NCBI GenBank assembly: GCA_965653565.1
Contig: CBFHAI010000048.1
Location: 1 to 33,631 of the forward strand
Source of the DNA: JALCLA01 sp965653565
GTDB lineage: Bacteria > Pseudomonadota > Gammaproteobacteria > Xanthomonadales > Xanthomonadaceae
Length of the DNA stretch: 33,631 nt
Direction: 5' to 3'
The position numbers were made by a program, and so were the translations under genes. The notes under the pieces are model-generated. The model saw only the letters and a list, made by a program, of their open reading frames with translations, ran no database searches and was not told the DNA's origin. Below are positions 7,519 through 15,565 of this stretch, piece after piece (within the stretch, counting starts at the first letter, position 1; each line of letters starts with the position of its first letter).

Positions 7519-8295
7519 CTATTGCAGCGCCGCCTCGAGCAATCGCCGGATCAACCGCTGCGTACGCTCCGCCACGCGTTCGTCGTATTCGAACGATTCT
7601 TCGTCCATGTAATTGCACTGTGCCAATTCGAGTTGCAGCGCGTCGATGCCTTCCGCAGGACGGCCATAGTGGCGGGTGATATAGCCGCCTTTGAAACGGC
7701 CGTTCACGACCCAGCTGTAGTCGGCCTGGCTGCGTAAGACGGCTTCGACCTTCGCCTGCCGCTGCGGCGCGCTGCTGCTGCCGTTGGCGCTGCCGAGGTT
7801 GAAATCCGGCAGGCGGCCGTCGAACAGGAACGGCGCCACGCTGCGGATCGAATGCGCTTCCCACAGCAGCACGCGATCGTGCTGCGCGCGCAGCCGCTGC
7901 AATTCTTCTTCGAGCGCCGCGTGATACGGCCGCCAGTATTTTTCGATGCGCTCGTTGATCTCGTCGGGCCCCGGCGCCTGTCCATCCAGATAAATCGGCG
8001 CGCCGCTGAACTGCGTCGTCGGGCACAGGCCGGTGGTGTTCTGGCCCGGATACAGCGAGAGGTCGTCGGATGGACGATTCAGATCGATCAGATAGCGCGA
8101 ATAGCGCGGTTGCAGCATCGAGGCGCCCATCTCCTGCGCGAACCGATAAAGCCGGCTCACGTGCCAATCGGTGTCGGGCAAGCGGCCGGCATCGGGCGTG
8201 AGGCGCGAGTGCAGCGCCGGCGGCACGTCGGTGCCATCGTGCGGCAGGCTGATCAGCAGCGGCAGCGTGCCGCGGGTGAGCGTGTAGGTGGTCAT
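7519..8295 (-). CDS. hutG: N-formylglutamate deformylase
   Basis: A 258-residue cytoplasmic hydrolase of the N-formylglutamate amidohydrolase family, converting N-formylglutamate to glutamate and formate in the five-step histidine degradation route. Family markers seen: LLISLPHDGTDVPP at the N-terminus (with a metal-ligand His), RYLIDLNRPSDD, LLWEAHSIRS and LQLELAQCNYMDE. Length is normal. No hutU, hutH or hutI gene is in this window; it is instead last of a minus-strand run behind gor-like and dadA-like genes, with a 51-nt gap to the reductase. The role in histidine use therefore rests on family knowledge alone. Confidence 0.9.
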   Translation of the reverse strand: MTTYTLTRGTLPLLISLPHDGTDVPPALHSRLTPDAGRLPDTDWHVSRLYRFAQEMGASMLQPRYSRYLIDLNRPSDDLSLYPGQNTTGLCPTTQFSGAPIYLDGQAPGPDEINERIEKYWRPYHAALEEELQRLRAQHDRVLLWEAHSIRSVAPFLFDGRLPDFNLGSANGSSSAPQRQAKVEAVLRSQADYSWVVNGRFKGGYITRHYGRPAEGIDALQLELAQCNYMDEESFEYDERVAERTQRLIRRLLEAALQ

Positions 8296-8346
8296 GCGGC
8301 AAGTCTACGATGCGTCGCGATGTTGCGCGCGGCGCGCTACAAAGCG

Positions 8347-9708
8347 TTACGCCATCAGCACCATTTCTTCCGCCGCGGTCGGATGGATCGCCAAGGTCGC
8401 GTCGAAATCGGCCTTGGTGGCGCCCATCGTGACGGCCACCGCGAAGCCCTGCAGCATTTCGTCGGCGCCGTCGCCGCATACGTGCAGGCCGATGATGCGC
8501 TGCTCCTCGCCCAAACATATGAGCTTCATCACAGTTTCGCGCGCGCGGCCGGCGAGGCGTTCGCGCATCGGCACGAACTGCGCCAGGTGGCACAGCACCG
8601 GACCGTCCGGATATTTTTCGCGCGCCTGCGCTTCCGTCAGGCCGATCGCGCCGATCGGCGGATGCGAGAAAGCCACCGTGGCATAGGCCGGCGGCGCGAA
8701 TTTCGCGTCGGGCCGGCCACCGAAGACGCGATCGGCGAGCGCGCGGCCGGTGCGGATCGCGTACGGCGTGAATGCCGGGTTCGACGTGACGTCGCCGAGC
8801 GCATAGATGCCCGGCACGTTGGTCGACTGGAAATCATCGACCGCCACCGCGCCGCGCTTGTCCAGCACAACGCCGGCAACATCGAGACCGAGCCGCTCGA
8901 CGTTCGGCACGCGGCCGATCGCCCACAGCACTTCGTCGTAGCCGCGATGCAGATGATTGCCGACGCAGCGCAAGGTGTAGCCGTCGTCGTCGCGCGTGAC
9001 TTCGATCACTTCGGAACACACCGCCGGCGTGATGCCGTCCTGCCGCATCGCTTCACGCAGCGCGCCAGCCACTTCGGGGTCCATGTCGCGCGCCAGCAAT
9101 TCTTCGCCGCGCGCGAAGATGCACACGTCGCTGCCGAGCGCGCGCAGCACGCCGGCCAGTTCGACCGCGATATAGCCGCCGCCGACGATGGCGACATTGC
9201 GCGGCGCGGCCTTCAGCGCGAAGAAACCGTTCGAGTCGATGCCCAGCTCGCCGCCCTTGAAGGTGGCGCGGCGCGGCCGCGAGCCGGTGGCGATCGCGAT
9301 GTGCGCGGCCTGCAATTCGCGATCGCCGGCGCGGATGCGATTCGGCCCAGTGAATGCTCCGTATGCGCGAATCAACTCGACGCCGGCCGATTCCAGTTTG
9401 CGCCCATAACCCGATCGGCTGCCCGCGACGTACTCGTCGCGCGCGACGAGAAAGCGCGGCCAGTCGAGCGCGCCGGCTACGCTCGCGAAGCCGTAGCGCT
9501 GCGCGAGGTGTTGCGCGTGCGCGAGGTCGGAGGCGAACCACATCGCCTTCTTCGGCACGCAGCCGACATTGACGCAGGTGCCGCCGAGCAGGTGCGGTTC
9601 GAGCAGTGCGACGCGTGCGCCGTGGCTGGCCGCGCGCAACGCGGTCGCCAGGCCACCGGAGCCGCCGCCGAGCACGATCAGATCGAAGTCGTTGGTTTGC
9701 GCAGTCAT
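8347..9708 (-). CDS. gor: Glutathione-disulfide reductase
   Basis: A 453-residue FAD flavoprotein that reduces glutathione disulfide with NADPH in the cytoplasm. Seen: the FAD-binding VLGGGSGG near residues 12-19, the redox-active disulfide C45/C50 in GGTCVNVGCVPKK, the second nucleotide-binding motif VGGGYIAVELAG, the ALGDV segment, and the C-terminal HPTAAEE with H442 and E447, as expected for glutathione reductase. The ATG at 9708 is chosen because translation starting there begins the dinucleotide-binding fold after 9 residues; a longer open frame upstream overlaps the preceding gene. The start lies only 8 nt after the stop of the dadA-like gene, so the two are co-transcribed. Trypanothione or mycothione specificity is not suggested by the motifs. 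Confidence 0.92.
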   Translation of the reverse strand: MTAQTNDFDLIVLGGGSGGLATALRAASHGARVALLEPHLLGGTCVNVGCVPKKAMWFASDLAHAQHLAQRYGFASVAGALDWPRFLVARDEYVAGSRSGYGRKLESAGVELIRAYGAFTGPNRIRAGDRELQAAHIAIATGSRPRRATFKGGELGIDSNGFFALKAAPRNVAIVGGGYIAVELAGVLRALGSDVCIFARGEELLARDMDPEVAGALREAMRQDGITPAVCSEVIEVTRDDDGYTLRCVGNHLHRGYDEVLWAIGRVPNVERLGLDVAGVVLDKRGAVAVDDFQSTNVPGIYALGDVTSNPAFTPYAIRTGRALADRVFGGRPDAKFAPPAYATVAFSHPPIGAIGLTEAQAREKYPDGPVLCHLAQFVPMRERLAGRARETVMKLICLGEEQRIIGLHVCGDGADEMLQGFAVAVTMGATKADFDATLAIHPTAAEEMVLMA

Positions 9709-9716
9709 ACAATCGC

Positions 9717-10976
9717 TCAGGCGCCGAAGCGGCGCGGTGAATAGGGCGAGGGATCGAGCGCCGGTTCGCGTCCGATCAGCAGGTCCGCCACCAGCCGTCC
9801 GGTGATCGACGACATGCTCACGCCGAGCATGCCGTGGCCGGTGGCGAGCAACAGGTTCGGCACGCGCGCCGCGCGGCCGAGAATCGGCAGGTCGTCCCAG
9901 GTCATCGGGCGCCAGCCGTACCATTCTTCGCGCACCTCGGCGCCGACCGGGTCGCGCAGGTACTCGGCCGCGCCGCGCGCCAGCGCTGCCAGCCGCACGC
10001 GATTGAGCGAGGTGTCGAAACCGGCGAATTCCATCGTGCTGCCGAGGCGATAGCCGCTGTCCCAGGCGGTGACGCACACGCTGCGTTCGCGCAACACCAG
10101 CGGACGGCGCGGCACCAGCGCGGGCCGGCTGTAGGTGATCGAATAACCCTTGCCCGGTTGCATCGGCAAGCCGATGCCGAGTTCGCGCGCAAGTTTCGGC
10201 GACCAGGCACCGAGCGCGAAAACGTAGTCGTCCGCGCGCATTTCGCCTCGCGCGGTTTTCACCGATTGCAGGCGGCCATCGGCCGATCGCACGAAGCCGA
10301 TCGCCGCGCGATGCTCGTGAATCGTGCCGCCCAGTTCGCGCACGCGGCGCGCGAGTTCGGCGACGTAGCGGTCCGGCCGCAACACCGCATCGTCGGGGAA
10401 CAGCACGCCGCCGGCCATGCCGTCGCGCAACGCGGGTTCGGTGCGCGCAAGTGCGTTCGCATCGAGCAGCTGCGCGCGCACGTCGAACTCGCGCAGGTGC
10501 TCGACCAGGGCGCTCGCGGTATCGAACAGGATCGGATCGCGGTAGACGTAGATCGAGCCGTCGGCGCGGAATTCGCAGTCGAGGTTTTCGTCGCGCACAT
10601 TGGCTTCAAGCAGCGCCCGCGATGCACTGAGCAGCGCCGCTTTCGCCTGCCCCGACGCGCGATAGTCGCGCGCGTTGCAGCGGCGCGCGAAGCGCAGCAG
10701 CCAGCCGGCCAGGGCGGGATCGAAGCGCGGCTTCACGTAAAACGGCGCGTCGGCCTGCAGCATCCAGCGCAGCGCCTTGCCGATCATGCCGGGGGCGGCG
10801 AGCGGCGTGGCGTGGCTGGGTGTGATGGTGCCGCAGTTGCCATGCGAACTGCCGCCGCCGACGCGGCCGGCATCGATCAGCGTCACGCCGCGGCCAGCTT
10901 TCAGCAGTTCGAGCGCGCAGCACAGGCCGATGACGCCGGCGCCCAGGATCAGAATGTCGTCGCGCGCCGCAGTCAT
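9717..10976 (-). CDS. DadA-like FAD-dependent D-amino acid dehydrogenase/oxidoreductase
   Basis: A 419-residue DAO-superfamily flavoprotein. The Rossmann motif GAGVIGLCCALEL starts at residue 12, followed by GGGSSHGNCGTITPSH, the wording of the DadA/D-hydroxyproline dehydrogenase group, and a C-terminal GHGMLGVSMSS closing the FAD site. Such enzymes oxidise D-amino acids to keto acids and pass electrons to the respiratory chain at the inner membrane. The precise substrate (D-Ala, D-hydroxyproline or other) cannot be decided. It precedes gor by 8 nt and follows the DUF418 gene by 27 nt. No alanine racemase or proline racemase gene is nearby. Confidence 0.85.
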   Translation of the reverse strand: MTAARDDILILGAGVIGLCCALELLKAGRGVTLIDAGRVGGGSSHGNCGTITPSHATPLAAPGMIGKALRWMLQADAPFYVKPRFDPALAGWLLRFARRCNARDYRASGQAKAALLSASRALLEANVRDENLDCEFRADGSIYVYRDPILFDTASALVEHLREFDVRAQLLDANALARTEPALRDGMAGGVLFPDDAVLRPDRYVAELARRVRELGGTIHEHRAAIGFVRSADGRLQSVKTARGEMRADDYVFALGAWSPKLARELGIGLPMQPGKGYSITYSRPALVPRRPLVLRERSVCVTAWDSGYRLGSTMEFAGFDTSLNRVRLAALARGAAEYLRDPVGAEVREEWYGWRPMTWDDLPILGRAARVPNLLLATGHGMLGVSMSSITGRLVADLLIGREPALDPSPYSPRRFGA

Positions 10977-11003
10977 GGGCGCAATTCTACGGCGGCGCGT
11001 GCG

Positions 11004-12287
11004 TCACACGCGCATCGGCGGCATTTTCCGGTAGGTCAGCGCACGCCAGAGCCACTCCATCGGCCCGTAGCGGAAGCGCGCCAGCCACCAGCGGCTGGCC
11101 AGCAGTTGCAACGCGAAGAAGGCGCAGGCCAGCACCACCTGCATCGCACGCGGCACGCTGCCCCACAGGCCGAAGCCGTAACCGAAGAACAGCGTGGTGA
11201 ACACCAGCGACTGCAGCAGATAGTTGCTCAGCGCCATGCGGCCGGCGGGCGCGAGCCAGTCGCGCAATGCCTGCGATCGACGCGCGAGCAATACCATTGC
11301 GGCGGCGTACGCCACGCATAGCAGGAGGTTGGCGAGCGTCATCAGCGTGACGCCGAAGGCGAGCGAGACGGTGAGCAAGCTATGGTCGGCATCGATCAGA
11401 TGCGGCATCGCCGCCAGCGCCAGCACGGCGCCGAACGGGCCGCCGGTCAGCAGTGCGCGGCGAAATAGCGGCAGGTGCGCATCGACATCGCGCAGTATTC
11501 CCACGCGCTCGGCCCAGCCGCCGATCAGGAACATGCCGAGCACCATCGGCAGCAGCGAGACGAGGCCGGCGTATTGTGCGAACGAATCGGCGACGCGCTG
11601 CCGCACCACCTGCCAGAAGCTGCCGTCGCGATAGATCGCCTCGGCCGCGGCGTACTCGGCGCGCAGGTCGCGCGAGGCCTGCGTCATGGCCTCGGCGAAT
11701 TCGGGCGAGGCGAAGCTCGCCATCACGATCATGCCGGTCGACGACCACATCAAGGCCAGCGGCAACACGTAAAGCACGAGGCCCAGCCGCCAAACCTGCG
11801 GCGTCGGCACGGCGCGGAAGATCAGCAGCAGGCCGAAGCCGGCGATCGCGTACACCACCAGGATATCGCCGGCGAACAACACGAAGGCATGCGCCAGGCC
11901 GATCAGCAGCAACACGATCAGGCGCCGCGTATACAGCGCACCGAACGCGACCCGCTGCACCTCGGCGCGCGCCAGCAACGTCGCGAAGCCCATGCCGAAC
12001 AGCAGCGAGAACAGGGTCCAGAACTTGCCCTGCACGAAGGTCGCGATGAACAGGTTGGCGAGGCGGTCGATGCCGCTCCATCGCGGGTCCAGCCCGAGCA
12101 TCAGGCCCTGCATCGGCCGCGTGAAATATTCGATGTTCATCAGCAGGATGCCGAGCAGCGCGAAGCCGCGCAGCACATCTGGCATCGGCAAACGCTGCGG
12201 CGCGGCGAGCGGTTCGAGCGCGACTGGCGATGCGGTCATCGGGTCGCGCTCGAGTGGCTGTCGGGCGGGGTCATGTTCGGTCGGCAT
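11004..12287 (-). CDS. DUF418 family integral membrane protein (YeiB-like)
   Basis: A 427-residue inner-membrane protein with roughly ten hydrophobic helices. N-terminal VLRGFALLGILLMNI and the C-terminal pattern GRMALSNYLLQSL, FYGYG-like and FRYGPMEWLWRALTY are characteristic of DUF418 (YeiB) proteins, which are related to membrane acyltransferases; the physiological role is not established. The ATG at 12287 is used; another ATG at 12239 would remove 16 polar residues and is also possible. It lies 30 nt after slyD and 27 nt before the dadA-like gene on the same strand. Confidence 0.85.
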   Translation of the reverse strand: MPTEHDPARQPLERDPMTASPVALEPLAAPQRLPMPDVLRGFALLGILLMNIEYFTRPMQGLMLGLDPRWSGIDRLANLFIATFVQGKFWTLFSLLFGMGFATLLARAEVQRVAFGALYTRRLIVLLLIGLAHAFVLFAGDILVVYAIAGFGLLLIFRAVPTPQVWRLGLVLYVLPLALMWSSTGMIVMASFASPEFAEAMTQASRDLRAEYAAAEAIYRDGSFWQVVRQRVADSFAQYAGLVSLLPMVLGMFLIGGWAERVGILRDVDAHLPLFRRALLTGGPFGAVLALAAMPHLIDADHSLLTVSLAFGVTLMTLANLLLCVAYAAAMVLLARRSQALRDWLAPAGRMALSNYLLQSLVFTTLFFGYGFGLWGSVPRAMQVVLACAFFALQLLASRWWLARFRYGPMEWLWRALTYRKMPPMRV

Positions 12288-12317
12288 GCGCCGATCATGA
12301 CCGATGGCAGCGCCGAA

Positions 12318-12800
12318 TCAATCGTGCGCGTGACCACCCGGTCCGTGCACGTGACCATGCGCGATTTCTTCTTCGCTGGCCTCGCGCACATCGACGATGT
12401 CGACGGAGAACGCAAGGTTCTTGCCGGCCATCGGATGATTCAGGTCGATATCGACCACCGACAGGCCGACCTTCTGCACCGTCACCATGCGCGGGCCCTG
12501 CTGGGTCTGCAGCACGACGGTCTGGCCGGGTTTCAGGCGCTCGTTCTTGAAATGCTTCTTCGGCACGCGCTGCACCAGGCCCTCGCGGCGTTCGCCGTAG
12601 GCCTGCTCCGGCGTCACGGTGACTTCCACCTTGTCGCCGGCCTGCTTGCCGTCGAGCGCGTCGGCCAGGCCGGGGATGATGCCGCCGTGGCCGGCGAGAT
12701 AGGTCAGCGGCTCACGGCCGGCCGAGGTTTCCAGTTCGGGGCCGCCGGCTTCCGACACGCGGTAGTGGAAGCTGACGACGCGGTTCTTTTCGATTTTCAT
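12318..12800 (-). CDS. slyD: FKBP-type peptidyl-prolyl isomerase SlyD
   Basis: A 160-residue cytoplasmic prolyl isomerase and chaperone. The start MKIEKNRVVSFHY, then LTYLAGHGGIIPGLADAL, TPEQAYGER, LVQRVPK and the insert-in-flap region NHPMAGKNLAFSV are typical of SlyD. The C-terminus ends in a His-rich tail (AHGHVHGPGGHAHD), which in SlyD binds nickel and other metals and helps hydrogenase maturation; here it is shorter than in E. coli. The ATG at 12800 is chosen because upstream in-frame codons encode Arg/Pro-rich low-complexity sequence unlike the family. It is divergent from the NlpC/P60 gene and is first in the minus-strand cluster. Confidence 0.92.
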   Translation of the reverse strand: MKIEKNRVVSFHYRVSEAGGPELETSAGREPLTYLAGHGGIIPGLADALDGKQAGDKVEVTVTPEQAYGERREGLVQRVPKKHFKNERLKPGQTVVLQTQQGPRMVTVQKVGLSVVDIDLNHPMAGKNLAFSVDIVDVREASEEEIAHGHVHGPGGHAHD

Positions 12801-12878
12801 GGATCGCAGGCGGCACGGCGGAAAGGGGCGCGCAGGATACCGGGTCGTGAAGCGCCGCGCATTCCCGGCGGCCGGCCG

Positions 12879-12884
12879 TTGACA
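12879..12884 (+). promoter_or_regulatory. Perfect -35 hexamer upstream of the NlpC/P60 gene
   Basis: TTGACA is present at 12879-12884, in the divergent spacer between slyD and the lipoprotein gene. At a 17-nt spacing the hexamer is CACGTT, a poor -10, so the promoter is doubtful. If it is used, transcription would start at or next to the GTG at 12914, implying a leaderless or nearly leaderless mRNA. No Shine-Dalgarno is visible there, which fits. Confidence 0.3.
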
Positions 12885-12913
12885 CGCTTGCGCCATTCGC
12901 TCACGTTGCGCGC

Positions 12914-13423
12914 GTGACCCGCATCCACGCCCTGTTTTTCTGGCTCTCCCTGATGGGACCGCTGATGCTGCTGCACGCCTGTGCGGGGCCGCCGGCGCGG
13001 CCCACGCCGCAGGCCGCCATCATCACCTCGCCGCGCGGCGATCCGGCCAAGGCCAACGATGTGTTGTTCCGCGCGCTCGGCCTGGTCGGCACGCCCTATC
13101 GCTACGGCGGCAACACGCCGGAGGGCGGTTTCGATTGCAGCGGTCTGGTGACCTACGTGTTTCGCGACAGTGCCGGCGTCGGCCTGCCGCGCGCCTCGCG
13201 TGACATGGCGGCGATGCGGGTGCCGGAAGTTTCGCGCCGCCAGCTGCAGTCGGGCGATCTGGTGTTCTTCGGCGCCGGCAGCAACGTCAACCACGTCGGC
13301 ATCTACGTCGGCGAAGACCGTTTCGTGCACGCGCCCAACAGCGGCGGCACGGTGCGCATGGATCAACTCGACGGGCCGTACTGGAAAGAGCACTACCTAT
13401 TTGCCAAGCGCGTGCTGCGCTGA
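12914..13423 (+). CDS. NlpC/P60 (C40) family lipoprotein, putative murein endopeptidase
   Basis: A 169-residue lipoprotein with a signal peptide ending in a lipobox LLHAC (Cys23). The NlpC/P60 domain covers residues about 48-167, with the catalytic Cys in FDCSGLVTYVF, the His in VNHVGIYVG, and the third polar residue in FVHAPNSGG. Family members cleave cell-wall peptides (gamma-D-Glu-mDAP bonds) from the periplasmic face of a membrane. The GTG start at 12914 is required to include the whole signal peptide. It converges with the SemiSWEET-like gene, 5 nt between stop codons, with no obvious terminator. Confidence 0.9.
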   Translation: MTRIHALFFWLSLMGPLMLLHACAGPPARPTPQAAIITSPRGDPAKANDVLFRALGLVGTPYRYGGNTPEGGFDCSGLVTYVFRDSAGVGLPRASRDMAAMRVPEVSRRQLQSGDLVFFGAGSNVNHVGIYVGEDRFVHAPNSGGTVRMDQLDGPYWKEHYLFAKRVLR

Positions 13424-13428
13424 CGTTT

Positions 13429-13725
13429 TTACGTGCGGCTGCTGGAATTACCCGAATCCGCCGCGGCGGCGCGCCGGATCCGCATCGAGATCACCTGCCC
13501 CACGATCGCCGCCAGCAGCAGGAAGGCATTGCTGACCACGAACACCCACTGCTGCAGCAGCCAGCTGTAGACCAGGAATCCGGTCGACGCCGCCATCTGT
13601 CCAAGGAAAAGCCAGCGCGAGACACCCTCGCCCTGGCCTTCCTTCCATTGCTTCCAGACTTGCCGCGACACCGTCGCGAACAGGATGAGCGAGGCCGCCC
13701 ATCCGACGGCGTCGACGTGCGTCAT
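13429..13725 (-). CDS. SemiSWEET/PQ-loop-like small membrane protein
   Basis: A 98-residue protein with three membrane segments: about 7-26, 39-59 and 62-82. The pattern ATVSRQVWKQWK in helix 1, GVSRWLFLGQMAASTGFLVYS in helix 2 and WVFVVSNAFLLL in helix 3 resembles SemiSWEET half-transporters, which dimerise to move sugars. The usual Pro of the PQ motif is Arg here, so transport activity is uncertain. It lies 27 nt downstream of the GlsB gene on the same strand, so both may be read from the sigma-54 promoter candidate at 14081-14096. Confidence 0.7.
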   Translation of the reverse strand: MTHVDAVGWAASLILFATVSRQVWKQWKEGQGEGVSRWLFLGQMAASTGFLVYSWLLQQWVFVVSNAFLLLAAIVGQVISMRIRRAAAADSGNSSSRT

Positions 13726-13752
13726 GAAGCTTGCGTCAGTGAAACCTGCTAC

Positions 13753-14019
13753 TTAACGCGGACGGCCGCGACGCACCAGATTCACGATCGCCAGCAGCAC
13801 AACGGCGCCGAGCAGCGACACCAGGAACGTACCGACCGACAGGCCGGAATTGATCGTGCCCACGCCTACCATCGGCGAAATGAGGAAGCCCGCCAGGAGC
13901 GCGCCGATGATGCCGACCACGATGTTGAGCAGGATGCCCTGCTGGCCGTCGGTCCGCATGATGATGCTTGCGAGCCAGCCAACGATGCCGCCTACGATCA
14001 ACCAGACGATGATGCCCAT
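13753..14019 (-). CDS. GlsB/YeaQ/YmgE family stress-response membrane protein
   Basis: An 88-residue inner-membrane protein with three hydrophobic helices. MGIIVWLIVGGIVGWLAS, GILLNIVVGIIGALLAGFL and SLLGAVVLLAIVNLV match the transglycosylase-associated (GlsB/YeaQ/YmgE) family, small proteins induced by stress in several bacteria but of unclear mechanism. A strong ribosome site, AGGAG (14027-14031), precedes the ATG. About 62 nt upstream is a good match to a sigma-54 promoter. A SemiSWEET-like gene follows 27 nt downstream. Confidence 0.9.
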   Translation of the reverse strand: MGIIVWLIVGGIVGWLASIIMRTDGQQGILLNIVVGIIGALLAGFLISPMVGVGTINSGLSVGTFLVSLLGAVVLLAIVNLVRRGRPR

Positions 14020-14343
14020 GTCGTTTCTCCTGCGTTCGAATTGTCATCGCGACGACGAAGGTCGCCGCTGATCGGACTGAAGCAGCAAGCGTGCCACAGG
14101 CTTTTAACATTGCCGCCGCATGCGGATTTCGCGGAATTGTTCAGTACGTAAGCGGCTCTACGGCGCAGTGTCGCGCCGACTTGCCGCCGCGACGATGAGC
14201 CCGCCCTTACCGGCCCGTGCAATTCGCCTTCAGGCGCGCCGCGCTCGCATGCAGATTGCAGCGTTCGCGCCGGTTTATGCGGCTCTCGGCGACAGCCTGA
14301 TATGTTGGCCGCGAACGCCGCAATCGGCGCGCCGGACGGACGC
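14020..14343. other. Divergent gene-free stretch between glsB-like gene and FAD oxidoreductase gene
   Basis: These 324 nt separate two divergent genes and must hold promoters for both. On the minus side the sigma-54 candidate at 14081-14096 is the only clear signal. On the plus side I found no well-spaced -35/-10 pair. No RNA gene or repeat is apparent. Confidence 0.6.
14081..14096 (-). promoter_or_regulatory. Sigma-54 (RpoN) -24/-12 promoter candidate for the glsB-like gene
   Basis: Read on the minus strand the sequence is TGGCACGCTTGCTGCT. Compared with the consensus TGGCACG-N4-TTGCW it matches at every defined position except one (C for the first T of the -12 element), with the GG and GC doublets at the required spacing. 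Transcription would start near 14070, giving a leader of about 50 nt that contains the AGGAG ribosome site. Family knowledge: such promoters need an AAA+ enhancer-binding activator; none is encoded in this window. Confidence 0.65.
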
Positions 14344-15564
14344 ATGGATCTGAAGAGCGGCTATCCCTTCTGGCCGATCCGCGATGGCCTGATCCACAGC
14401 TTCCCGGCGCTCGAACGCGATCTGGATTGCGCGGTGGCGATCGTCGGCGGCGGACTGACGGCGGCACTGATCGCGCGCGAACTGACGGCGCACGGCCACC
14501 AGACCGTGGTGCTCGAACGCCGCGATTTCGGCTGGGGCAGCACCGCCGCCAGCACCGCGATGCTGCAATACGAAATCGACACGCATCTGACCGAACTGAC
14601 GAAGCTTTACGGCGCGACGCTGGCGAGCCGCGCCTATCGCGCCTGCGCCGAGGCGATCGACCAATTGGCGGCCGTTGCGAAACAGATCGGCCGCGTCGAT
14701 TTCGTGCGGCGAGAGAGTCTGTATTTCGCCAGTTCCAGGCGCGATCTGACGAAAGTGCGGGCCGAGTTCGAATCGCGCGCGCGCATCGGTTTGCCGGTGC
14801 GGTGGCTGACGAGCGGCGAGATTGCGGAGCGCTACGGCTTCAAGGCGCCCGGCGCGATCCTCAGCACGCTCGGCGCCACCGCCGATCCGTATCGTTTCGC
14901 CATCCGCCTGTTCATGGCGCTCGAAGCGCAAGGTGTCGGCGTCTACGATCGAACCACGGTCGAACGCGTGCATACCGACAAACGCCACGTGCGGCTCGAT
15001 CTGCACAACGGCGGCTGCGTGCGCGCGCAGCGCGTGATCTTCGCCGCCGGCTACGAAACGCAGCGCTGGGTACCCGAGCGCGTGGCGAAGAATCGCAGCA
15101 GCTACGCCTACGTAACCGATCCGATGGCGAAGGACGCGCTCGGCGAACTGGCGCGCGCGATGGTGTGGGAATCGGCGCGGCCGTACCTGTATCTGCGGCC
15201 GACCACCGATGGCCGGCTGATCGCCGGCGGCGAAGACGATGCCATCGACATTCCCGCGCGGCGCGACCGCCGGGTGCAATCGAAGGCCCGCAAATTGCGC
15301 CGCAAACTGGAAAAACTGCGCCCGGACCTCGTCGCCGAACCGGCCTTCGCCTGGGGCGGCACCTTCGCCGAAACCAAGGACGGCCTGCCCTACTTCGGCC
15401 CGCATCCGAAAGGCGATCCGCGCGTGCTGTACGCGATGGCGTTCGGCGGCAACGGCACGACTTACAGCATGTCGGGCGCGGCGTTGCTGCGCGCATGGAT
15501 CGAAGGCCGCAAACATCCGTTGCGCGATATCTACGGCTTCGCGCGCGCCGATCTGCAGTGTTGA
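14344..15564 (+). CDS. FAD-dependent oxidoreductase (DAO/DadA superfamily)
   Basis: A 406-residue flavoprotein. The conserved opening MDLKSGYPFWPI precedes a dinucleotide-binding motif AIVGGGLTAALIARELTAHG (G35 region) and DFGWGSTAASTAMLQYEID. The C-terminus has FAFGGNG-type wording (MAFGGNGTTYSMSGA) that closes the FAD site. This subgroup is annotated only as FAD-binding oxidoreductase, and the substrate is unknown. The ATG at 14344 is preferred over one 42 nt upstream because the conserved block begins there. Its stop codon lies one base from the stop of the convergent MFS gene, so transcripts must overlap. Confidence 0.87.
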   Translation: MDLKSGYPFWPIRDGLIHSFPALERDLDCAVAIVGGGLTAALIARELTAHGHQTVVLERRDFGWGSTAASTAMLQYEIDTHLTELTKLYGATLASRAYRACAEAIDQLAAVAKQIGRVDFVRRESLYFASSRRDLTKVRAEFESRARIGLPVRWLTSGEIAERYGFKAPGAILSTLGATADPYRFAIRLFMALEAQGVGVYDRTTVERVHTDKRHVRLDLHNGGCVRAQRVIFAAGYETQRWVPERVAKNRSSYAYVTDPMAKDALGELARAMVWESARPYLYLRPTTDGRLIAGGEDDAIDIPARRDRRVQSKARKLRRKLEKLRPDLVAEPAFAWGGTFAETKDGLPYFGPHPKGDPRVLYAMAFGGNGTTYSMSGAALLRAWIEGRKHPLRDIYGFARADLQC

Positions 15565-15565
15565 A

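Noticed and set aside
7852..9744. Plus-strand open frame of 630 codons opposite hutG and gor
   Set aside because: Antisense to two genes with intact catalytic motifs; no domain or signal in its translation.
9834..11321. Plus-strand open frame of 495 codons opposite the dadA-like and DUF418 genes
   Set aside because: Gln/Ala/Arg-rich shadow typical of GC-rich antisense frames.
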